A stretch of DNA of 64,000 nt from Desulfosporosinus nitroreducens (GTDB lineage Bacteria; Bacillota; Desulfitobacteriia; Desulfitobacteriales; Desulfitobacteriaceae). The position numbers and the translations under genes are program-made. The number at the start of each line of letters is the position of its first letter. Position 1 is the stretch's first letter. The notes under the pieces are model-generated. The model did not search any database. It was not told where the DNA came from and was given only the letters and a program-made list of their open reading frames with translations. Shown here one piece after another: positions 25,625 through 33,711 of the stretch. Location: the NCBI RefSeq assembly GCF_023897015.1, contig NZ_JAMHFY010000016.1, positions 56,916 to 120,915 on the forward strand. The letters are read 5' to 3'.

Positions 25625-26944
25625 TTATAAGGCATATTGTTTAAACCGGCTGGGAGTAACTCCCTCAAGCTTCTTGAAAACTCTAGTAAAGTAGCCGGGG
25701 TCCTCGAAACCGCTTTCTTCAGCAACTTGCATTACGTTATATTTCGGATTCTTCAGCATTGTTTTAGCTTCTTCCACCCGTACCTGTGTGAGGTATTCCA
25801 TTAAAGTACAACCCAGACCCTGCTTAAAGATTCTACTAACATAGCACGGACTAAGATAAACTGCTTGGGCAATATCATCTATTGTCAGCTTATTCCGATA
25901 ATTCTTTCGAATATATTCGGCAGCCTTCTGAATTGCCAGCAGATTTTTCTGGTTTTTATTAGTTTCCAAATAGTTCATAAATGTTTCTAACATATTTTTT
26001 GCCCACAGGCAGAGTTCATCAGGAGAAGTAATTTCTAGCAATTCCTGATGAAACAAGGCGTTTAGCTTTAGAATTTCAGTTAACTCTGCGCCTCCATCCA
26101 CGGCTGCCCTTGAGATAATTACAACGAGCTCCATTATTCTAGTTTTTAATGTACCAATATGATTAGAATTTTTGGCGATAATATCAACTAATAATTTTTC
26201 TAAAAGTTGTGCAGTTGCTTGTTTCTCCCCATTTCGTACCATAGACTTAAGCTCTTGTTCTTTGTCTAAGGAATTACTGCTGATGATTCTAGACTCAATT
26301 GTACCCATGGCGAATTCCGCACGTTTGCGAGCCTGGATTTCTTCAGCCAATCTAGCCTGTTGAGCAGTAATTTCCCTTCTTTGCGCTAAAACTGTCATGC
26401 CACTTTGCATAATTTGATTCGCTACTACAAACAACAGATCTGCGGCTGCTTGTACTTTATCGCTTGACATAATCTCTAATTGAGCAGCTGACCATTTGAC
26501 AGCTGCAACGTCTATATTAAGTCCCCTAACCATTTCCTCTATCTCTTCCAGAAAATAGTCCTCGGGCTCCCACATAAGTACCTGGCCGCAAATAATGGAG
26601 CCTACATACTCATCCAACAAAATAGGGGCTGCCCACATTATTAAGCCTGCATGACACCGGAAAATATAAGGCTCTCCATACTTAGATGCTTCAGTACAAG
26701 CTCGTGCATATGAACGCTGACATTTTTTTGCCCCATTACTATCTGATTTTATCATTTCACAAAAATTGCAGTCATTGATGGCATGATCAGTAGAAATTAG
26801 TGTATTTCCTTTGTTATCGACGAGAATTGCTTTTAATCCAGTAGATTTTGAAAATGAACAAAGCATTTTATCCAAAAGATTTCGATCAACCAATTTTTCG
26901 AGCCACTGTAATTTCTTGTCTTGATTCTGGTCTCCTTGATTCAC
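25625..26944 (-). CDS. PocR-domain AraC family transcriptional regulator
   Basis: 439 residues. An N-terminal PocR ligand-binding domain (about 20-175) shows its Cys-rich core, CNFC, KKCQRSYARAC, and FRCHAGLIMWAAPI. A coiled-coil segment follows (about 190-225), then a helical linker and a C-terminal AraC DNA-binding domain (about 335-437; two HTH units, ending ESGFEDPGYFTRVFKK and GVTPSRFKQY). PocR of Salmonella senses propanediol, and PocR domains are common in regulators of C1/corrinoid operons, so methanol or a methylated compound is a reasonable effector; this is inference. Start GTG at 26944 behind GGAGGTGG. It probably controls mtaCB and the corrinoid gene after it. Confidence 0.9.
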   Translation of the reverse strand: MNQGDQNQDKKLQWLEKLVDRNLLDKMLCSFSKSTGLKAILVDNKGNTLISTDHAINDCNFCEMIKSDSNGAKKCQRSYARACTEASKYGEPYIFRCHAGLIMWAAPILLDEYVGSIICGQVLMWEPEDYFLEEIEEMVRGLNIDVAAVKWSAAQLEIMSSDKVQAAADLLFVVANQIMQSGMTVLAQRREITAQQARLAEEIQARKRAEFAMGTIESRIISSNSLDKEQELKSMVRNGEKQATAQLLEKLLVDIIAKNSNHIGTLKTRIMELVVIISRAAVDGGAELTEILKLNALFHQELLEITSPDELCLWAKNMLETFMNYLETNKNQKNLLAIQKAAEYIRKNYRNKLTIDDIAQAVYLSPCYVSRIFKQGLGCTLMEYLTQVRVEEAKTMLKNPKYNVMQVAEESGFEDPGYFTRVFKKLEGVTPSRFKQYAL

Positions 26945-26964
26945 ATTACCACCTCCAAAGCAAG

Positions 26965-26986
26965 TTCACACTTTAAATGTGTGCAA
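26965..26986. promoter_or_regulatory. short inverted repeat before the PocR-AraC gene
   Basis: CACAC (26967-26971) and GTGTG (26979-26983) flank seven bases, with TT/AA outside, about 25 bases ahead of the GTG start and downstream of the predicted promoter. It could be an autorepression site or chance. Confidence 0.25.
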
Positions 26987-27060
26987 ATACTTATTTCACT
27001 CCTGAACACAAGTTTATGGAAGCAAATGCGGATTAGGCTACATATCAATTTAATAATATT

Positions 27061-27089
27061 ATTATAACATATGGAAATATTTTCTTAAA
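27061..27089 (-). promoter_or_regulatory. candidate promoter of the PocR-AraC/corrinoid unit
   Basis: TTTAAG (27084-27089), a 17-base spacer and TATAAT (27061-27066) on the minus strand, about 115 bases upstream of the start codon and just past the mtaB terminator. Confidence 0.4.
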
Positions 27090-27121
27090 ACTATTGTAAA
27101 CTTATAAATAAAAAATTCAAA

Positions 27122-27178
27122 GGGACACTCTAGCCTCCGGCTGGATTTAATACTTAACCAGCAAGAGGCAAGGGTGCC
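27122..27178 (-). terminator. imperfect long hairpin terminating mtaCB
   Basis: 27122-27144 and 27158-27178 pair over about 20 bases with a few mismatches (GGCACCC...GGGTG..., AGAGGC/GCCTC) around an AT loop. On the minus strand it is followed by a T-rich run (CTTTGAATTTTTTATTT). It separates mtaB from the regulator gene. Confidence 0.65.
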
Positions 27179-27216
27179 ATAGATTATTTAAAATAAATAT
27201 TTTGAGTTAATTCTAT

Positions 27217-28617
27217 TTACTTAGCAACTGCATCAAAGTTAAAATCATATTTTGCTGGATCAAATTTATCTAAAGTACTATTTTTAATCATGAATTGTGT
27301 AAATTCAGCTTCATCATTAGGAATAGTCTTTAACTGTTTTTCGAAAATATCAAGATACTTTAATTCTTTAGCATCTAGCTGTACTAAGCCGTCTTGGAAA
27401 GCGCTTCGTAATTCTTTAATTGTAGCAGAAGCGGCGATTTTCGTTCGCTCAAAGTGAGTCTTCCCTTTAACAATCTCTTGACTTATTCTTAGAACGACAC
27501 CAGGGTCTAAGACATATGCTTGGGGGTCATACATTCGATCTGATTCCGACAAAATATCTCTCATCTCCAGAGCAGAGCCACGTGCTGAGGCAACGTTCAT
27601 AATTCGGCAATCATAGATAAGTTGCTCAATATAAACAGTAGGAGCCATTCCGCCCAATAATCTAACGTTTTCTACAGACTCGTTACTCCAGCAGTCTGCC
27701 AAACAGGCGGCTATGTTTCCAACTGAACTTGAGTGAGCACAGGCGGCAGTTCTTCCTTCCATGGAAATGGGTGTACCAGTAATTGCTTTGAGATAAACTC
27801 CTTCATAACCGCAATCTTTGTCAGGCCCTATAGCTCCACGTTCTACAGCGACTAATGTTCTTACTGCACACATAACTCTGTCAATTGCTGCAAAGACTTT
27901 TGGAATAAAATTCTTATGAGCCATGACCATTGAGGTATTGGCAAAGCCACAAGCTGTGTCTCCTGAAGGGATGCAGTTCGTTTCAGCCGAAATTTTTACA
28001 ATTTCATCCCATAAAGCAGCCATATCTCGACAGCCTACAACCCCTAAAGAAAACAATGCTCTAGGTAGGTCACAGTTCATTACTGCTTCATCGTGGAGAT
28101 GCTTGCCGCCAATCGATTCAATTGCCAAGAAGTCTGCACCAGCTTCAGCACAACCTCTAAACGTTTTAATAACATTGTCCCAATGTTCACCTTTGTACAT
28201 ATGAGTAAGGGTCTTACCTTCACGAATATCGACAACCGTCATTCTTAAGAGACTCTTTAAGCCGAATTTTGTATAGTATTCGTTCATTACACCCTTTACA
28301 ACTTTGGTGACATCAACGCCCCATTCAGGATTGAAGGTACATGGAGGAAGCAATTCAATTTCGATGATAATTCCGGGTGAAAGAAGTTCATGTGCTTTCG
28401 AACAAATACCATGAATCATTTCTTCATACTGGGATAATACTTTCGGCATGGTTTCTTCATTAATCAACATAGTTGGGAGAGTAAGGTTTACTTCTGGATA
28501 AACTGTTCCTCCGCCTATGACCATTCCATTGCTACAAACTACAGGTTTCTTGGCATGACCGTATATAAATTCATTCAAATTTGTATAAGCAAGCTCATTA
28601 AATTGAAGACTAGCCAC
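27217..28617 (-). CDS. mtaB: MtaB, methanol:corrinoid protein Co-methyltransferase
   Basis: 466 residues. MtaB activates methanol on a zinc ion and transfers its methyl group to the cob(I)amide of MtaC. The zinc ligands known for Methanosarcina MtaB (Glu164, Cys220, Cys269) line up with E167 (AIESIGG), C223 (GDTACGFAN) and C269 (DKDCGYEG). Other family stretches are MEGRTAACAHSSSVGN, DCWSNESVE, YDCRIMN and SDRMYDPQAYVL. GTG start at 28617 behind TAGGAGGG, 30 bases after mtaC. Some Desulfosporosinus and Sporomusa species use methanol through such a system. No MtaA is in the window; an MtgA-type acceptor enzyme is close by. Confidence 0.92.
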   Translation of the reverse strand: MASLQFNELAYTNLNEFIYGHAKKPVVCSNGMVIGGGTVYPEVNLTLPTMLINEETMPKVLSQYEEMIHGICSKAHELLSPGIIIEIELLPPCTFNPEWGVDVTKVVKGVMNEYYTKFGLKSLLRMTVVDIREGKTLTHMYKGEHWDNVIKTFRGCAEAGADFLAIESIGGKHLHDEAVMNCDLPRALFSLGVVGCRDMAALWDEIVKISAETNCIPSGDTACGFANTSMVMAHKNFIPKVFAAIDRVMCAVRTLVAVERGAIGPDKDCGYEGVYLKAITGTPISMEGRTAACAHSSSVGNIAACLADCWSNESVENVRLLGGMAPTVYIEQLIYDCRIMNVASARGSALEMRDILSESDRMYDPQAYVLDPGVVLRISQEIVKGKTHFERTKIAASATIKELRSAFQDGLVQLDAKELKYLDIFEKQLKTIPNDEAEFTQFMIKNSTLDKFDPAKYDFNFDAVAK

Positions 28618-28647
28618 AATAGTCCCTCCTATTCATTATATCATTAA

Positions 28648-29280
28648 TTATTGCAATAACTTAGCAACTAGTTCCACGGCCGCAGCAGCATCCCCAGCAT
28701 AGCCATCTGCACCGATTTGATCCGAGAATTCCTGTGAAATTGGTGCACCACCAATGATGACCTTAATATCGTTTCGCATACCTTGTTCTACACACTCTTC
28801 AATTGTTGATTTCATGGAGAGCATCGTGGTCGTAAGTAAGGCTGAAAGGGCTAGGATTTTTCCATCGTTCTCCTTGATTGCAGCGATGAATTCTTCTGGA
28901 GAGATATCTACACCCAAGTCTATTACTTTGAATCCTGAACATTCAAGCATCATTCCTACTAAGCTTTTACCAATATCATGTAGATCTCCTTTGACAGTTC
29001 CTATAATGACCGTACCTCTATTGGTCATTTCACCACCGGCGAGTAATGGCTTAACCAGTTCGATACCTGCGTTCATCGAGCGGGCTGACATCAACACTTC
29101 TGGTACAAACATATCATTAACTTTGAAGCGTTGTCCAACGACATTCATTCCTCCGATAAGTCCTTGATTAATGATCGCGAGTGGATCCACGTTTGCACTG
29201 ATAGCTTCTTTGACTTTGGCCTGCACTTGGTCGTTGTCGCCTTCTATTACGGCATTACTTAATCCAGTAAAATCAAACAT
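28648..29280 (-). CDS. mtaC: MtaC, methanol corrinoid protein
   Basis: 210 residues with a helical cap and a B12 Rossmann domain; the cobalt-ligand motif is DLHDIG at 99-104 with H101. It accepts the methyl group from MtaB and presents it to the tetrahydrofolate methyltransferase. ATG at 29280 has a strong TAGGAGGATATAT leader and the gene is the first of the mtaCB operon. Similar in layout to the corrinoid protein at 24951-25595, but that copy is in another unit. A separate ATP-dependent activator (RamA/RACE) needed to reduce inactive Co(II) is not in this window. Confidence 0.92.
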   Translation of the reverse strand: MFDFTGLSNAVIEGDNDQVQAKVKEAISANVDPLAIINQGLIGGMNVVGQRFKVNDMFVPEVLMSARSMNAGIELVKPLLAGGEMTNRGTVIIGTVKGDLHDIGKSLVGMMLECSGFKVIDLGVDISPEEFIAAIKENDGKILALSALLTTTMLSMKSTIEECVEQGMRNDIKVIIGGAPISQEFSDQIGADGYAGDAAAAVELVAKLLQ

Positions 29281-29561
29281 ATATATCCTCCTAAAAGTTA
29301 TTTGTTGAATTTGCCTTAATTAGTTTTTTCATAAGGTAATTACTGCGGTCACTTATTCAAAGTACACTCTTTCCCTTTTCACCCCTCTCTTATAAAGTCT
29401 CAGTCTATGATCCATGTTTTACCAATAGAATGAATGTTCAAAAAGTTTTGATTAGTTTTATTAATAATATTGTAGTCTTTTCTAGACTTTCTTTACCATG
29501 GACTATCTTGTTTTATCTTGATAAATCCTAACCTGTTATATTTTTACAGAGTAATGAACTC

Positions 29562-29656
29562 GTTCAGCTAAAGCTGAACATCGAGGCTTCAGATGGGGAC
29601 TCTACCCCACTTGAAGTTTACGAAGAACCCACCCCCCCTTATAGAAGTGGGGGTCT
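29562..29656. other. three-hairpin element, possible IS200/IS605 end or structured RNA
   Basis: Three consecutive hairpins lie in the 562-base gap between mtaC and the CobW gene: GTTCAGCT/AGCTGAAC (29562-29579); CTTCAGATGGGG/CCCCACTTGAAG (29587-29616, two mismatches); and ACCCCC/GGGGGT around CTTATAGAAGT (about 29631-29653). The GC-rich folds stand out from the AT-rich surroundings. The arrangement recalls the right ends of tnpB-type IS605 elements and their guide RNAs, but no transposase is present. Nothing else is visible in 29281-29842 apart from promoter-like AT-rich DNA. Confidence 0.35.
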
Positions 29657-29842
29657 TGAGAGTTCAAAGTATTTACAATAGAATTTTCTATACCTGTCAA
29701 TCTATTAAATTAAGACAATTCTGCAAAATACATCGGAAAATCCCCAAAAATACAGAATAATCCATGGTATACTTGCACAATTATCATTAAGCTTACTTAG
29801 ATGAAGCAATGTCTTTGAGGATTTTTAGGAGGATGAGATTTA

Positions 29843-30736
29843 ATGGTCAAATTTGATATTGTCTCTGGCTTTTTAGGTGCAGGTAAAACAACTTTAGTGA
29901 AAAAAATCCTGCATTCACTGGATACTTGTGAAAAAATCGTCTTAATTGAAAACGATTTTGGCGAAGTCAATGTGGATCGTGAGATCATAGAAATTGAAGG
30001 TTTTGAGGTTTATGAATTATCCAATGGATGTGTCTGTTGTAAACTCAAAGGGGATTTTCTTCTTACTCTTAAGCATCTATTGAGCCAAGAAATTGATCGG
30101 ATCATCTTTGAACCATCCGGCATTTTTATTTTGAGTGAAATTCTTGACGTTTTTAAGGACATTGAAGTTTCCAGCAAATGTTTTATTAACTCAGTGACCA
30201 CGGTTGTGGATGCTCAAAATTTTACTAAGCATATACAGAGTTACTCAGGTTTCTTCAAAAGCCAAATTCTACATGCCTCATCTTTGGTTATTAGTAAAGC
30301 CCAGTTTCTAAATGACAAAGAAATTTACTTATTGGAACATGAGTTACGAACTTTAAATGAGACTGCCCATATTATCTCAAAGAATTGGGCCGAATTATCT
30401 AATCAGGATATCAAAGATTTAATCAATGGAAATTCTAATTCTAGTTTAAATGTTCCTAAACATTTCTTGAACCATAACTTTGATTCCATGGGACTGAAAA
30501 CTTCTAGACTTCTAAGTTTAGAACAATTGGAAAATATTCTCGGAACGTGTAAAAAAGGCGGATTCGGAGATGTGATACGAGGCAAAGGGATCCTTAATTC
30601 AGGAGCTAAATACTTCGAATTTAATTATGTAGATGGGCAATATTCTATAATGGAGTCAACCGATGTTGAGGTTGGCATTATAAGCTTTATAGGTAATAAT
30701 CTACAGAAAGAAAAGCTAACTGCCGCCTTTAGATAA
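29843..30736 (+). CDS. CobW/COG0523 family GTPase
   Basis: 297 residues. P-loop GFLGAGKT at 9-16, the putative metal-binding CVCC at C63/C65/C66 (GCVCCKL), FEPSG (switch-type motif) near 107 and a degenerate NKxD site (ISKAQF). The C-terminal CobW domain is short. COG0523 proteins deliver metals to target enzymes using GTP. It sits back to back with mtaC, so I infer a metallochaperone role such as zinc supply to MtaB or handling of the corrinoid; aerobic cobaltochelatase is excluded because the cobalamin route here is anaerobic. ATG at 29843 with AGGAGGATG just upstream. Confidence 0.85.
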   Translation: MVKFDIVSGFLGAGKTTLVKKILHSLDTCEKIVLIENDFGEVNVDREIIEIEGFEVYELSNGCVCCKLKGDFLLTLKHLLSQEIDRIIFEPSGIFILSEILDVFKDIEVSSKCFINSVTTVVDAQNFTKHIQSYSGFFKSQILHASSLVISKAQFLNDKEIYLLEHELRTLNETAHIISKNWAELSNQDIKDLINGNSNSSLNVPKHFLNHNFDSMGLKTSRLLSLEQLENILGTCKKGGFGDVIRGKGILNSGAKYFEFNYVDGQYSIMESTDVEVGIISFIGNNLQKEKLTAAFR

Positions 30737-30767
30737 CAACAACGATTGTTATTACTTCTTAAATCTG

Positions 30768-30803
30768 GAGGTTACTTTTATCTATCTATCTATCAGTAAC
30801 CTC
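30768..30803 (+). terminator. hairpin after the CobW gene with a TATC repeat loop
   Basis: GAGGTTACT (30768-30776) pairs with AGTAACCTC (30795-30803); the loop is four TATC units. It lies about 30 bases past the CobW stop but lacks a T run, so it may be a weak terminator or 3'-end stabiliser. Confidence 0.45.
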
Positions 30804-30877
30804 TATCAAAGTTTCTCATTCTGCTATAAGTATTGAATAATCCTATTGACTACCGAAAATGATGAATTAAATCAAAA

Positions 30878-30917
30878 ATGGGCTGTAACAAATAAAAGAA
30901 ACGTTGTTACAGCCCAT
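30878..30917 (-). terminator. rho-independent terminator of the MtgA-type gene
   Basis: ATGGGCTGTAACAA (30878-30891) pairs with TTGTTACAGCCCAT (30904-30917). On the minus strand it is followed by TTTTGATTT. It may also stop plus-strand transcripts from the CobW gene. Confidence 0.85.
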
Positions 30918-30933
30918 CATTTACTTTTTAGTT

Positions 30934-31737
30934 TTAGTCTAAGAAGTCAAATTGTTTATTACGGAAAGCCTTAAGGTATTTGACACAGTAATTATCTCGT
31001 CCCGCCAGCGCCTCAGCTGTAATCAAACTTGCCATCATCATTTTGTCCAGGGGATTAATAATTAGACCATCTAACCCTTTTCCGATGGCCATAATTGCAA
31101 AAGCATGGTTCATGAATTTACGAACCGGTAAGCCATAGGATACGTTCGACAGTCCGCACATTGTATGAACTCCTTTAAACCGTGTCATAATCGCTTCGAC
31201 AGAATTAATAAATTCTACGGCAAAAGTACTGTTTGTCGAGATTGGCTGAACTAATGGGTCTACATAAATATTGTTCAAGGGTACATTGTTTTTGACAAGA
31301 CCATCAATCAGTTTTTCTGCTATTTTTAACCGAGCATCCATGGTTTCAGGCATCCCATCGTCACTCATGCATAGTGCTACAACTTTTAAGTTTGTCCCAG
31401 CTACAACCGGAATTAAGGCATCATAACGATCTTTCTCTAGGGAGATGGAGTTTATCATTGCGATTCCTTTGTGGCTAGATAAAGCAGCCTCGATTGCCTT
31501 CGGATCGGGGCTGTCGATACAGCAGGGCGCATCGACAACCTCCTGAACCGTTTTCACGAGCCATTGCAAGTATTCAGGTTCCTTGCCGACAAAGATTCCG
31601 GCGTTAACATCTATATAATCTGCTCCGGCTTCGAACTCATCTTTTGCAACCTTCTGAATGTATCCCACGTCAAGTGCTTTAATCGCTTCTCCCACTGCTT
31701 TACGGCTAGCATTAATTAATTCGCCAACAACTAGCAT
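30934..31737 (-). CDS. mtgA: methylcorrinoid:tetrahydrofolate methyltransferase (MtgA-type)
   Basis: 267 residues of the pterin-binding TIM-barrel family that also holds AcsE/MeTr. Visible motifs: GELINASRK (5-13), DVNAG (about 43), the C-terminal MCGLSNVSYGLPVRKFMNHAF, and NPLDKMM. Desulfitobacterium MtgA moves methyl groups from a corrinoid protein to tetrahydrofolate; placed beside mtaCB, this copy would complete methanol conversion to methyl-THF in place of MtaA. ATG at 31737 behind AGGGAGG. A second copy is at 60437-61234. Methyl-THF:corrinoid transfer in the reverse direction is equally possible chemically. Confidence 0.88.
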   Translation of the reverse strand: MLVVGELINASRKAVGEAIKALDVGYIQKVAKDEFEAGADYIDVNAGIFVGKEPEYLQWLVKTVQEVVDAPCCIDSPDPKAIEAALSSHKGIAMINSISLEKDRYDALIPVVAGTNLKVVALCMSDDGMPETMDARLKIAEKLIDGLVKNNVPLNNIYVDPLVQPISTNSTFAVEFINSVEAIMTRFKGVHTMCGLSNVSYGLPVRKFMNHAFAIMAIGKGLDGLIINPLDKMMMASLITAEALAGRDNYCVKYLKAFRNKQFDFLD

Positions 31738-31937
31738 GTTTGTGTTCCTCCCTCTATTTTGTTAAGATTTCATGACCTGAACGTTCTTTAAGTTGTTCTC
31801 TTTTTTACCTATGGCGGAATGAGTTCTTACACTTTTGAATTTTGTTGGTAATTCTAATTTTAGCCTTTAATCGGTTATTATCACAGGGATTTTTTTGCTT
31901 TATATTGATGTATCTTAACAAATAAATCATTTATGCT

Positions 31938-32305
31938 TTAAGACTCGCTGCGCACCGGCTGTCGGGAAAGCATAGTATTTGCCAGCCAGCCAATAGAAAT
32001 GGCTGCTATTACTACTCCGGTAAACTGGTAGGTAAAGCGAATTGTCTCATTGCCCAAGATAACACCCGCGGCATCCAAAATGACCGGCGAAAGAAATTGG
32101 CCCAAGAACATCAGTGCGTCATCAATAATTAACATATCCGATAAATATTTTTGATTAACTCCTTCATTTTGAGCAAGATTAATAGATAAACGTATTCCGA
32201 TGAATTTAAATCGTATGACTTTATCTCATTATTTATATAAATTTGAAATTGTCTATGAAGTATTGAAATCCATCTTCCAATACTCCTGCGTTCCTGATTT
32301 TTCAA
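31938..32305 (-). pseudogene. fused remnant: MarR regulator 5' part joined to MFS transporter 3' end
   Basis: Reading leftward, the frame from about 32305 (TTG behind GGTGA) encodes a MarR N-terminal half (RRSIGRWISILHRQFQIY, LNSSEYVYLL). Near 32178-32190 one base is missing; the next frame continues with EGVNQKYLSDMLIIDDAL, the MarR helix-turn-helix region. At about 32114 this passes without a stop into MFLGQFLSPVILDAAGV and TMLSRQPVRSES, which is the last helix and tail of an MFS transporter, ending at 31938. A marR-mfs pair has therefore lost its middle by deletion, and the front is also frameshifted. Confidence 0.7.
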
Positions 32306-32494
32306 TATTATTTCACCAGCTCTATAGATTATTTCTCTTAAATATGCTTGACATATCAACTAATTATTCAGTGACAAAATCTAATATCAATAGAATTCTG
32401 TCTTTGCAGCGTCCGAAATGGCAAGAATGCCACGAAGCAGATAGACATTTATTACAAATTTCTCGGAATACTTCCGGAGGATAAAACAGAAAAA

Positions 32495-32521
32495 GCACAG
32501 GATACATACCGTATCCTGTGC
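32495..32521 (-). terminator. rho-independent terminator of the cbi/cob operon
   Basis: GCACAGGATAC (32495-32505) and GTATCCTGTGC (32511-32521) form an 11-bp stem with a five-base loop, followed on the minus strand by TTTTTCTGTTTT. It lies about 100 bases beyond the cobD stop and closes the long cobalamin operon. Confidence 0.92.
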
Positions 32522-32621
32522 CCCGCCTGACAGGGAATACTAAAACTTCCCTATCACACCCCACATTTAAGGAAGTGTTTTTTTCTTGTTTGATTGATAT
32601 TTGTTATGTTCGTGCAGCTGA

Positions 32622-33707
32622 TCAGCATCCCTTCGAGGATCTCGCCCAGCCTCTCAACCCCTCAATTAACCGTTGCATAACATGGATGTCTTTGATCGCA
32701 ACCCGAATAAAATTACCCGGTAGACCTTCAAAGCTGGAACAGTCGCGCACAAGAATCCCCAAACGACCCAAATGCTCAATCAGTTCACCGGGCGTCTGGT
32801 TTAATACCTCGATCAAGGCAAAATTAACCGTGGTTGGCCAAAGCTTCAGATCCGAAAAGTTGCCTAAGTTAAACTCTCGGTAAAAATACTCCCTGCTCTC
32901 CCTCAATTTGTTTCGTACTGCTGCCGGATACCCTAAATCTTCTAGCGCAGTTATACCAGCATGCTGGGCAAGAACATTTACTGACCAGGGATCACGGTAG
33001 TGCTCAAACTTAGAAATTAAGGATTGATGTGCAAAGACAGTGCCCAGACGTAACCCCGGTATACTGTAAAACTTTGTTAATGAATACAGCACAATGAGAT
33101 GCTCATTTTCGACCAAGTGGCCACGAACGGACTGGCGATACTCATCCGGCAGAAAATCAAGGAAAGATTCGTCAAAGAGAATTCTACACCCAATTTCTTT
33201 GGTTACCTTTAGGATTTGTCCAAACGTCTCTTTCTCAAGGACACTACCCGTCGGATTATGGGGAGAACATAGAAAGAGTAGATCACATCCTTTAAGAAGT
33301 TCGCCCCACATCTCGCCATTGTTATTAAACTTTGCCCACCCCTCGGGGCCGAGGGGGATATAGTTTACGTCAGACCCAACTGATCGTGCAGCTCGTTCGT
33401 ATTCACTAAATGTAGGAATAGGAATCATAACTTTTTTTGGCTTCAACGCTTGACAGATCGTGAAGATCAATTCCCCTGCCCCGTTACCAACCATGATCGT
33501 TTCGTTTGGTTGTTTTAGATGGTAGGAAAGCGTCTTTCTTAAGGCCAAGCTTTCAGGATCTGGATAATTTACAATATCCACCATGCCCTTCTGCAAGGCA
33601 GCCCAAACCCCTGGTGGAGGTCCAAAGGGATTAATATTTGCGGAAAGGTCGATAAATGACTCTAAGCCATATAATTCCTTGGCTCTGCGGAGATTACCAC
33701 CGTGCAT
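32622..33707 (-). CDS. cobD: CobD, L-threonine-O-3-phosphate decarboxylase
   Basis: 361 residues, a class I/II PLP enzyme that makes (R)-1-amino-2-propanol phosphate for the nucleotide loop of B12. Typical elements are HGGN at the N-terminus, SPHNPTG at 148-154, D179 contacting the PLP ring, and the lysine K212 in YSLTKFYSIPGLRLG. It follows pduX by four bases, which gives kinase then decarboxylase for the aminopropanol arm. ATG at 33707 is preceded by GGGGTGAT; the longer open frame to 33854 overlaps pduX and is not used. The histidinol-phosphate aminotransferase family is the closest alternative, excluded by context. Confidence 0.9.
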   Translation of the reverse strand: MHGGNLRRAKELYGLESFIDLSANINPFGPPPGVWAALQKGMVDIVNYPDPESLALRKTLSYHLKQPNETIMVGNGAGELIFTICQALKPKKVMIPIPTFSEYERAARSVGSDVNYIPLGPEGWAKFNNNGEMWGELLKGCDLLFLCSPHNPTGSVLEKETFGQILKVTKEIGCRILFDESFLDFLPDEYRQSVRGHLVENEHLIVLYSLTKFYSIPGLRLGTVFAHQSLISKFEHYRDPWSVNVLAQHAGITALEDLGYPAAVRNKLRESREYFYREFNLGNFSDLKLWPTTVNFALIEVLNQTPGELIEHLGRLGILVRDCSSFEGLPGNFIRVAIKDIHVMQRLIEGLRGWARSSKGC

Positions 33708-33711
33708 AGTA

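Noticed and set aside
30777..30794. TATC repeated four times
   Set aside because: It forms the loop of a hairpin after the CobW gene and is too short to be a variable microsatellite.
32200..32484. Plus-strand open frame opposite the MarR remnant
   Set aside because: It mirrors the MarR coding sequence and continues into the terminator region; no start signal or family match.
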